From NCBI GenBank assembly GCA_016297405.1, contig JAEDGP010000016.1:1-37369 (forward strand): a DNA stretch of 37,369 bases, written 5' to 3'. Within the stretch, counting starts at the first letter, position 1. Each line of letters begins with the position of its first letter. This stretch comes from Treponema sp. Its GTDB lineage: Bacteria > Spirochaetota > Spirochaetia > Treponematales > Treponemataceae. Shown here in pieces: positions 10,135 to 15,899 of the stretch. The translations under genes were made by a program, and so were the position numbers. The notes under the pieces were generated by a model, which did not search any database, was not told the DNA's origin, and worked only from the letters and a program-made list of their open reading frames with translations.

Positions 10135-10160
10135 ATCCACTCCCAAAAATGCAGCAACGG

Positions 10161-10197
10161 CATGCTATTATATCTATTATAGCATGAAAGGGTTCAA
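10161..10197 (-). promoter_or_regulatory. Candidate addB promoter inside a palindrome
   Basis: On the minus strand, two TATAAT boxes (10176-10181 and 10167-10172) lie within an inverted repeat CATGCTAT...ATAGCATG (10161-10186, 10-nt loop). A TTGAAC box at 10192-10197 is 19 nt from the second -10. A repressor binding this palindrome would cover the -10. No SOS (LexA-type) box was recognised by eye. Confidence 0.5.
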
Positions 10198-10266
10198 ATA
10201 ATGACACCCTGATTCTAAATCGGCATCTGAGCTTTTTTTGATTCTGCTGGATTTTATTTAATATTA

Positions 10267-10309
10267 CAACTTGTTATAAGTTGATATTATTTACATGATG
10301 TTATAAAAT
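10267..10309 (+). promoter_or_regulatory. Promoter and palindromic operator of the 292-aa lipoprotein
   Basis: A perfect palindrome CAACTTGTTATAAGTTG (10267-10283) overlaps the first three bases of a TTGATA -35 box (10281-10286). TAAAAT follows exactly 17 nt later (10304-10309). The minus-strand promoter at 12728-12770, in front of the 48-aa lipoprotein, matches this region at 34 of 39 positions. The leader to ATG 10393 would be about 75 nt. Confidence 0.7.
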
Positions 10310-10392
10310 TAGGATGTCTTGTTTGGGACAAAATGCAGGTGTATGCCTGTATAAAATAAAACGGTGGCTTTGCCATCATCATGGAGTTCATA

Positions 10393-11271
10393 ATGAAACT
10401 TTCAAAGATTCTTTTGACAACAGTAGCAGCAGCAGCTGTAATTGGTTTGACATCTTGTGGATCTGGCGATGACGATCCAAACAATATGATCAAAGGTAGC
10501 AACAGCAAATATTCTATCGACTACACAAACGATAGCACAAAAATCAGCCGTGGATACAGGGACACCACCTACAAACACGCTGGTGCAGCAGTACAATTCA
10601 CATTCGAAAACCAGTCTGCAGAAACAGCAGGTTCGGGTGTAATGGGTCTTATTTTTGACCTTGCAGGAAGCAAAAAAACAACTAGAAGCTTCGATGTAGT
10701 TGGCGTAAAGACAGATGGTGATACCGGCGCACTTAAGTATTACATTTCAAGATTTACAGGTGTAAAAGATATTCAGGATGACAACTTTGGTGCATATAAA
10801 AAAGGAGAAAATGGTCATACAGAAGATGGTCCTGCTACAGAAATCGTATATAAAGAAGCTTTCCAGAATGCTACAGGTACACAAGACGGCGATACTGTAA
10901 CAGTTACTGCCTATGCAATTCAGAAAAAAATGGATGCAAAGGGTACAGATACAAAAGGAACAGCTTATGCAGAAGGCGAATGGGTTTACAAAGTATACCT
11001 TTTGAAAAACGAAATCAAAAAGCTTGATAAAGATGGCAACCTTATCGACAAAAATGGAAGCAAAGTAGAGCTTGAAGAAGGAGATTGTCTTGCAACAATC
11101 GCAACAGATTATACTGGAGATAAACCTACACAGAACAAGCTTGCTGTATACGCTAATGTTTACCCAAGTGAACGTGAAGCAGGTGATGAAGGAATCACAG
11201 GATGTGGTACACTTACTGGTACATGGACATTCCATGGTGACTACAAAGCTTGCGATGTAGAAGAAGACTAA
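10393..11271 (+). CDS. Secreted lipoprotein of unknown function, 292 aa
   Basis: The protein has a lipoprotein signal: MKLSK, a hydrophobic run, and lipobox LTSC with C22. The mature part is hydrophilic, rich in Gly, Asp, Thr and Lys, and seems to be one beta-rich domain with two C-terminal cysteines (in TGCGTL and KACDVEED) that could pair. I recognise no family. ATG 10393 is chosen over ATG 10381 because the upstream ATGGAG supplies the Shine-Dalgarno (GGAG 10383-10386, 6 nt spacing). It stands alone, ending at the palindromic element of 11299. Its promoter is nearly the same as that of the small lipoprotein at 12503-12649, implying shared control. It may sit on the inner or outer membrane, perhaps surface exposed. 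Confidence 0.8.
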   Translation: MKLSKILLTTVAAAAVIGLTSCGSGDDDPNNMIKGSNSKYSIDYTNDSTKISRGYRDTTYKHAGAAVQFTFENQSAETAGSGVMGLIFDLAGSKKTTRSFDVVGVKTDGDTGALKYYISRFTGVKDIQDDNFGAYKKGENGHTEDGPATEIVYKEAFQNATGTQDGDTVTVTAYAIQKKMDAKGTDTKGTAYAEGEWVYKVYLLKNEIKKLDKDGNLIDKNGSKVELEEGDCLATIATDYTGDKPTQNKLAVYANVYPSEREAGDEGITGCGTLTGTWTFHGDYKACDVEED

Positions 11272-11298
11272 TTTCTGCCAGATAGTTAGCTTTTTATG

Positions 11299-11395
11299 AA
11301 AGGGACTTTCCAATAAGTAATGACTGTAGCGGTCATTGAGCCTGTCGAAGGGCTCAACCACCGTACGTCGAACTTTCAGGACAGTCCCTTTTTTT
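11299..11395. repeat. Dispersed palindromic element, copy B (shortened)
   Basis: Arms AAAGGGACTTTCC (left) and GGACAGTCCCTTTT (right, 11379-11392) pair with one mismatch and end in a T tract, so this copy can terminate the lipoprotein transcript. The middle is shorter than in copy A: TTGAGCC and GGCTCAA form one inner hairpin around TGTCGAAG. It sits between two genes in the same direction. Confidence 0.75.
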
Positions 11396-11406
11396 ATTGA
11401 TAAAAT
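11378..11406 (+). promoter_or_regulatory. Candidate leaderless promoter of the omptin-like gene
   Basis: TAAAAT (11401-11406) is followed by exactly 6 nt and ATG 11413, and no Shine-Dalgarno is present. AGGACA (11378-11383), 17 nt upstream, matches TTGACA at 4 of 6 and lies in the right arm of palindromic copy B. The mRNA start would fall at or next to the ATG. Confidence 0.5.
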
Positions 11407-11412
11407 CCTTTT

Positions 11413-12375
11413 ATGACATTCAGTAAACAACAGCTCAAAATTGCGTTAGTTTCCATCTTTCTTTTGACCGCAATGCCTGTTTTTGCAAAAGAATTACACT
11501 TTTCCTTTACTCCTTATGCAGGGCTTGAGCAAAGCACTTTCCAGGAAGCATATTATTACGAAGATTTTTCCAGATATAAAGATCGCCAGTGCAGCCTTCT
11601 GGAATGGACCCAAAAACTTTCCTATCTTGCTGGAATTGAAACAAGGGTTAAATACAAAAAGCTTTCTTTTTTTATTGATCTTTCCACAAAGCTTCCTGGA
11701 AAGTGCGGCTCCATGATGGACAGCGACTACCTTGAAAATGGGATGAAATTCAATTATTCCATCAGCGAAAATCATCTGAACAGTGCCTTTGATGCGCAAA
11801 CAGGTTTTGCCTATGAAGTGGATCTTCCTTTCATGCAGATTACTCCTTCAATAACAGCGTCTTATTCGTACATTTCATTCAGCGCCAAAAACGGCCGCGG
11901 CTGGTACGGCGACTCTTCTTATACTTCGGATGGAAAAACCCACAGCTGGGACAGTCCCTATTCACATTACTTTCCTGACGGAAAATATCATCTTGCAGGA
12001 GTGGACTATTTAAATCAAACTTTTTATTTTATGGCAGGACTGGAACTTTCAAAAAACTTCATTAAGGAGTGGCGAACTGGACTTGGCTTTCATTTTGCTC
12101 CATTCACATACAGCTACACAAAAGACCAGCATCTTGGGAAAAACAAAAACTTCTACACAGAAGGCTATATATACAATTATTTTGGAAACATGAAATTTAC
12201 TTTCCAAAACGATTTTACAATCTCTTCGCTGATTTCCATCAATACCCGGATGGAGCTGAATCTGCAGCTTTTCACAAAAGGCAAAACCGATAAAAACGGC
12301 CGGCCAAATCAGCAGCAGGAAGGCGAATCCTACAGCGCATTCAAAACAAAAATTGGAATCAGTTTTAGTCTGTAA
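11413..12375 (+). CDS. Omptin-like outer-membrane aspartyl protease
   Basis: The protein has a signal peptide (cleavage likely after VFA, residue 25) and 320 residues, close to omptins (about 310). The mature part alternates polar and aromatic residues as in a beta-barrel and ends in a C-terminal phenylalanine-containing strand (KIGISFSL). The omptin catalytic residues appear in the expected places: D103 and D105 in GSMMDSD (family GNMVDQD) and D238 with H240 in YTKDQH (family DNDEH), 133-135 residues apart versus 127 in OmpT. The segment with WTQKLSYLAGIE also fits omptin strands. Omptins cut proteins between basic residues at the cell surface; the substrate here is unknown. If not omptin, it is at least an outer-membrane barrel. 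It is probably transcribed alone from a leaderless promoter. Confidence 0.72.
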   Translation: MTFSKQQLKIALVSIFLLTAMPVFAKELHFSFTPYAGLEQSTFQEAYYYEDFSRYKDRQCSLLEWTQKLSYLAGIETRVKYKKLSFFIDLSTKLPGKCGSMMDSDYLENGMKFNYSISENHLNSAFDAQTGFAYEVDLPFMQITPSITASYSYISFSAKNGRGWYGDSSYTSDGKTHSWDSPYSHYFPDGKYHLAGVDYLNQTFYFMAGLELSKNFIKEWRTGLGFHFAPFTYSYTKDQHLGKNKNFYTEGYIYNYFGNMKFTFQNDFTISSLISINTRMELNLQLFTKGKTDKNGRPNQQQEGESYSAFKTKIGISFSL

Positions 12376-12502
12376 AACCATCTCCAATTTTCACAAATAT
12401 TCCATAAATCATTTTAAAATAAAAAAGACCGCATTTTGCATTTCATCAGGCATAAAACCCTTACGCAAAAATACAGCCTTTTCTTTTAAAAGAAGCAGAA
12501 AC

Positions 12503-12649
12503 TTATTTCTTCTGTCCAGCATCAGCATCTGGTGCAGAAGTTCCAGTAGCTGCATTCAGTGCTTTTACAGTTCCTTTTGTTGTTCCGCAAGAAGCGAATG
12601 TAAGTGCAAGAACTGCACATGCTGTAACTACCAATGCCATTTTTTTCAT
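12503..12649 (-). CDS. Small lipoprotein, 48 aa
   Basis: This is a very small lipoprotein with the lipobox FASC (C21), leaving a mature chain of only 28 residues (CGTTKG..., ending DADAGQKK). It is not in a family I recognise. The start at 12649 is set by GGAG 7 nt upstream; the frame is open further upstream but without a start signal. Its size recalls small surface lipoproteins or Lpp-like peptides, but it lacks an obvious heptad helix. The strong promoter at 12728-12770, shared with the 292-aa lipoprotein, and the clear ribosome binding site argue that it is real and well expressed. Confidence 0.75.
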   Translation of the reverse strand: MKKMALVVTACAVLALTFASCGTTKGTVKALNAATGTSAPDADAGQKK

Positions 12650-12727
12650 ATTGATCTCCAAAACAAGCAGCAAAAGCCGCAGATTTTTCAAGCGAAAGCT
12701 TGTATCGTTCAGCAAGTGAACACTGCT

Positions 12728-12770
12728 ATTTTATAACAACTTTTAAATAAAAACAACTTATAACAAATTG
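12728..12770 (-). promoter_or_regulatory. Promoter and palindromic operator of the 48-aa lipoprotein
   Basis: On the minus strand: CAATTTGTTATAAGTTG (12754-12770), a -35 box TTGTTT (12751-12756), 17 nt, and TAAAAT (12728-12733). Layout and sequence match the promoter at 10267-10309 at 34 of 39 positions. Both leaders are also similar in length, about 70 nt. Confidence 0.7.
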
Positions 12771-12863
12771 TGATAAAACATTTTTTGCTATCGCTGAAAA
12801 ACATGGGTCCTGTGCAGCATGGGCAAAGAAAGTCCTGACCATCTCTCATTGGGAATGTTTGCC

Positions 12864-13297
12864 ACCACCAGTACAACGAGCTCAACCAATGCTGGCGAAA
12901 GCCTGTTCCGAACGGAAGCATTTGATTTACTAGCTTGCACAGCATTTCCAATATTTGCTCTGCGTAAAAAAAATCAAATGTGAAAGAGAGGGTTCGCGCT
13001 TTCGCTGCATTTTGAGCGATTGTACCAGTTCCTGTGCCGCCAGGCACCACCACCAGTACAACGAGCTCAACCAATGCTGGCGAAAGCCTGTTCCGAACGG
13101 AAGCATTTGATTTACTAGCTTGCACAGCATTTCCAATATTTGCTCTGCGTAAAAAAAATCAAATGTGAAAGAGAGGGTTCGCGCTTTCGCTGCATTTTGA
13201 GCGATTGTACCAGTTCCTGTGCCGCCAGGCACCACCACCAGTACAACGAGCTCAACCATGCAGGCGAAAGCCGGCTCCGAACGGAAGCATTTGATTT
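12864..13297. repeat. 185-bp tandem direct repeat, about 2.3 copies
   Basis: The same sequence recurs with a period of exactly 185 bp: GTACAACGAG starts at 12871, 13056 and 13241. The first two units look identical by eye; the third stops after about 60 bp at GAAGCATTTGATT and is slightly diverged. Each unit has an inverted repeat CATTTGATT/AATCAAATG and small hairpins (GTGCCGCCAGGCAC, TTCCGTTCGGAA). Because 185 is not a multiple of 3, the reading frames through it shift between copies, so it is not taken as coding. It fills most of the gene-free stretch 12650-13369. Confidence 0.9.
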
Positions 13298-13369
13298 TTT
13301 TTTTGCCAATCAATAAATTATTATGAAGTGCAAGCTTAAAAAGCAAAACCAATATTTTAGCGAGGGCAT

Positions 13370-13855
13370 ATGAAGAAAACCAACGCCATGCGCATCCTTG
13401 ATGCAAAAAAAATCCCATACGAAGCAAAAGAATACGATGATGACGGCGAACATGAACTGAGCCGTGGCGCCGCCGAAGCGACGGCAGCAAAACTTGGCAT
13501 TGAACCAGGATGCGTATTCAAAACAATAGTCATGAGAACCGACACAAAAGAAATCTGCGTATTCTGCCAGAGCGCACTTTACGAAATCAATCTAAAAAAA
13601 GCCAGAACCGCAGCCGGCTGCAAGGAAATAACCCCTGTTAAACCCGAAGAGCTATTGGCACTCACAGGATACATTCGCGGCGGATGTTCCCCGCTGGGCA
13701 TGAAAAAGCAATTTAGAACCTTCATAGACAACTGCATACTGAATTACGAAAAAGTTCACATTTCTGCAGGCCAGCGGGGTTTGCAGCTGGCAATAAAGCC
13801 AGATGATCTTGTAAAAGCAAGCGGAGCCACTCTTTGCGACCTGATTCTGGAATAA
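13370..13855 (+). CDS. ybaK: YbaK/EbsC family aminoacyl-tRNA deacylase
   Basis: This 161-aa protein fits the YbaK/EbsC family, which hydrolyses mischarged Cys-tRNA(Pro) (or related misacylated tRNAs) in the cytoplasm. It has the family's conserved lysine in VFKT (K51), the signature GYIRGGCSPLGMKK (100-113) and the C-terminal ISAGQRGLQLAIKPDDL block. The length is normal. The start at 13370 has GAGGGC shortly upstream. It is probably monocistronic: the tandem repeat lies upstream and an oppositely oriented gene follows. Oddly, its last codons and stop are part of a 20-bp tandem duplication (13846-13885). Confidence 0.93.
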   Translation: MKKTNAMRILDAKKIPYEAKEYDDDGEHELSRGAAEATAAKLGIEPGCVFKTIVMRTDTKEICVFCQSALYEINLKKARTAAGCKEITPVKPEELLALTGYIRGGCSPLGMKKQFRTFIDNCILNYEKVHISAGQRGLQLAIKPDDLVKASGATLCDLILE

Positions 13856-13885
13856 GCGTGTTGCATCTGGAATAAGCGTGTTGCA
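13846..13885. repeat. 20-bp tandem duplication across the ybaK stop codon
   Basis: TCTGGAATAAGCGTGTTGCA occurs twice without a gap (13846-13865 and 13866-13885). The first copy holds the last codons and TAA stop of ybaK. The duplication does not change the protein because the stop comes in the first copy. Confidence 0.95.
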
Positions 13886-13903
13886 ATAAAAGCGCAGCAT
13901 CAA

Positions 13904-13962
13904 TAAAAAAGCCCTGCAAAAAAGACTGGATGCGCTGTAGCATCACCGCTTTTCTGCAGGGC
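13904..13962 (-). terminator. Rho-independent terminator of the glycine-zipper protein gene
   Basis: GCCCTGCAAAAAAG (13911-13924) pairs with CTTTTCTGCAGGGC (13949-13962) with one mismatch; the loop holds a further hairpin GATGC...GCATC. On the minus strand the stem is followed by a T tract (13905-13910), so it serves the gene ending at 14000. It may also block read-through from ybaK. Confidence 0.8.
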
Positions 13963-13999
13963 AACCCCTTCAATGAGATTCCCACCCAAAATCCACATT

Positions 14000-14557
14000 T
14001 TAGTTGGATGCAGCCATCAATGTGGCAAACAATCCGCCTACCAGCATTCCACCGATTCCAGCTGCCAGAAGATCTTTTTCAGAAACGTTTACAGAAGGTC
14101 TTTCAACAACCTTTACAACTGGTTTTGGTGAAGGAACATGATTTCCGGCTGGTCTGGAAACAGGTCTTACAACTTTTCCAGGCTTTACAGTTCCAATCAC
14201 CGTACCATTTCCCGTAGGCTTCGGCTTTTTTTCCAACACCACAGTAGTTGGCTTTACAATTATGGTTGTAACTTTTTTTCCGGTCTTATTTTTTTCTTCT
14301 ATTTTTTTATCACGATCACCATGACCATTGTGATTTCCTCGTTTCATTTCCCTTCTTGTAGATTCAGGCTTTCTTTCCCATCCACGACCGTTTCCATTAT
14401 TGCCCTGCTTCTTTTCTGACCAGTTACCTGCACTTGCTCCAGGCCTTGATTTTTCCTTACCATAACCATTACCTTTTCCTTCTGCAAAAGCGCTGCCTGC
14501 TCCCAAAAGCAAAACAATAGTTCCAATCGATACTGACTTAATCATTCTTTTATTCAT
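14000..14557 (-). CDS. Secreted Gly/Lys/Pro-rich protein with C-terminal glycine zipper
   Basis: This 185-aa protein is of unknown function. A signal peptide is visible (MNKRMIKS, hydrophobic run, cleavage after AFA). The mature N-terminal half is low complexity, rich in Gly, Asn, Lys, Arg and Glu; the middle is rich in Lys, Pro, Val and Thr (KPTTVVLEKKPKP). It ends with a glycine-zipper membrane segment, AAGIGGMLVGGLFATLMAAS. Glycine zippers occur in envelope proteins of the SmtA/RcnB or YMGG type, but I do not assign it. ATG 14557 is chosen over the upstream TTG because GAGGTG lies 7 nt before it. A clear terminator follows. Confidence 0.75.
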   Translation of the reverse strand: MNKRMIKSVSIGTIVLLLGAGSAFAEGKGNGYGKEKSRPGASAGNWSEKKQGNNGNGRGWERKPESTRREMKRGNHNGHGDRDKKIEEKNKTGKKVTTIIVKPTTVVLEKKPKPTGNGTVIGTVKPGKVVRPVSRPAGNHVPSPKPVVKVVERPSVNVSEKDLLAAGIGGMLVGGLFATLMAASN

Positions 14558-14757
14558 AATATTCACCTCACAGTTCAAACCAGCGGTTTGTATTTGTATT
14601 CATTTCAGGCCCTTTTCCTCAAGGACATTTTCAGAATACCACAACGCAGAACAACACAAATTAGAGCATTCTTTAAATAAAATGAGAAAACTCTCATAAT
14701 TTTGCATAGGAAAAGCAGCAAAATTAAAGTAAAATGAATGTATTTATAAGGAAAAAT

Positions 14758-15153
14758 ATGAAAAGAATCGCATCATTTTTTTTAATTCTTTCTGTAGTTT
14801 TAACACAAGTTTTCGGCCAAGCCTCAGCCCAAAGAAATTCTGTTCCATATCATGGAATGCGGCTGGAAAACAATCAAAAAGGATTTTCCATTACATCAGT
14901 CTCTAAAAATGCAAATCGCATTACAGTAAGCTTCTCTTCTCCGGTAAATCCACAAACAATTGCAAAATCAAACATATTGATAAATGGAAAAGCAATTTCA
15001 TCTTCACCATACAATGCTCAAATCAGATTTGACAGAAGCGGTCGGTCAATGGAAATAGAACTGGAATGTCAGGCACCGTCAGGGAATATTTCCATAAACG
15101 GGGTAAAATCTTTTAATGGGGAAAACCTTTCCCCAAACACCGCAAAACTCTAA
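14758..15153 (+). CDS. Small secreted Ig-like (SbsA-type) domain protein
   Basis: The protein is 131 aa from ATG 14758, preceded by AAGGAAAA; an upstream ATG at 14734 overlaps a TAAAAT box and is less likely. After the signal peptide (cleavage near FGQ or ASA) the mature part reads like one SbsA-type Ig-like domain: ITSVSKNANRITVSFSSPV, then NPQTIAKSNILINGK. Such domains occur in extracellular adhesion or sensing proteins. It ends 13 nt before the response regulator, so it may be the first gene of the two-component operon and could be an envelope cue or accessory protein for the kinase. The link is by position only. Confidence 0.65.
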   Translation: MKRIASFFLILSVVLTQVFGQASAQRNSVPYHGMRLENNQKGFSITSVSKNANRITVSFSSPVNPQTIAKSNILINGKAISSSPYNAQIRFDRSGRSMEIELECQAPSGNISINGVKSFNGENLSPNTAKL

Positions 15154-15166
15154 TCAGGAAAATAAC

Positions 15167-15862
15167 ATGGAAAATATTCTTATAGTTGAAGACGATGAAG
15201 GAATCAGAAGCTTTGTTCAGGCAGAACTTGAACACGAAGGATTTGGCGTTAATACGGCTGCCACAGGACGAGAAGCCCTTTCGGTTTTTGAAAGCACAAA
15301 AAACGACATAATTTTGCTTGATATAATGCTTCCACAATTGAGCGGACTTGAAGTACTTCGCCGAATCAGAAAAACATCGGAAGTTCCTGTAATTCTTGTG
15401 ACAGCCCGGGGCGAAACCTTCGACAAAGTAAACGGTTTGGATGCAGGAGCAGACGACTACCTTGCAAAACCATTCGAAATCGAAGAACTTTTGGCCAGAG
15501 TGCGAGCCATTTTGCGCCGCGCCGCAAAGAAACAGCAGCAGCCGTCTTCCATAAAAATCAAAAACCTTACGCTAAACACAGACAGCATGGAAGCGATGCT
15601 TGACGGAAATCCAGTGGAGCTTTCAAAAACAGAATATCTTCTGCTCAAAACTTTGATGAAGAACGCAAACAAAGTCATGAGCCGGGATCAAATCATCAGC
15701 GAAGTCTGGGGTGACAATCATTACATCGAAGACAATGCCGTTGACGTTTACATCCGTTACCTTCGCAACAAAATCGACCGGGAATCCGGAACCGAATTCA
15801 TTTCTACGGTCCGCGGCGCAGGCTACATCATAAGGGACAGCGAAAACCTGCACAACCAATAG
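15167..15862 (+). CDS. OmpR/PhoB family response regulator
   Basis: This 231-aa protein has a receiver domain (1-118) with acidic pocket E8/D9/D10, phosphoacceptor D52 in LLDIMLP, T79 and K101 in KPF, followed by a winged-helix DNA-binding domain (about 127-227, ending STVRGAGYIIRD). ATG 15167 with AGGAAA upstream is preferred to the in-frame ATG at 15116, which overlaps the previous gene. It is followed by its probable kinase. The target genes are unknown. Its last codons and stop are part of a 21-bp duplication. Confidence 0.95.
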   Translation: MENILIVEDDEGIRSFVQAELEHEGFGVNTAATGREALSVFESTKNDIILLDIMLPQLSGLEVLRRIRKTSEVPVILVTARGETFDKVNGLDAGADDYLAKPFEIEELLARVRAILRRAAKKQQQPSSIKIKNLTLNTDSMEAMLDGNPVELSKTEYLLLKTLMKNANKVMSRDQIISEVWGDNHYIEDNAVDVYIRYLRNKIDRESGTEFISTVRGAGYIIRDSENLHNQ

Positions 15863-15889
15863 TTTTGTCTGCACAACCAATAGTTTCTG
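15848..15889. repeat. 21-bp tandem duplication across the response-regulator stop codon
   Basis: CTGCACAACCAATAGTTT recurs with a 21-bp period (15848 and 15869); the copies match at 18 of 21 positions. The first copy encodes the last residues LHNQ and the TAG stop; the second would encode the same residues in frame and a second TAG. It also moves the kinase start further downstream. Confidence 0.92.
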
Positions 15890-15899
15890 GAGCAAAAAA

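Noticed and set aside
10147..10392. Additional small gene in the addB-lipoprotein gap
   Set aside because: Only promoter-like AT-rich sequence and palindromes are seen; no start codon with a ribosome binding site opens a credible frame.
10747..11430. 227-aa minus-strand open frame rich in Cys and Phe
   Set aside because: It is antisense to the 292-aa lipoprotein, which has a good promoter, Shine-Dalgarno and lipobox; the Cys/Phe-rich composition is typical of antisense of Lys/Thr-rich coding DNA.
12864..13297. CRISPR array
   Set aside because: The repeats are 185 bp and directly adjacent, without short repeats and unique spacers, and no cas gene is nearby.
12709..13545. Minus-strand open frames through the 185-bp repeat (up to 186 aa)
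   Set aside because: The same DNA is read in different frames in successive copies, there is no ribosome binding site, and the length comes from the repeat itself.
15116..15166. Longer N-terminus of the response regulator from ATG 15116
   Set aside because: It would overlap the preceding gene, add 17 residues not typical of receiver domains, and ignore the AGGAAA site before ATG 15167.
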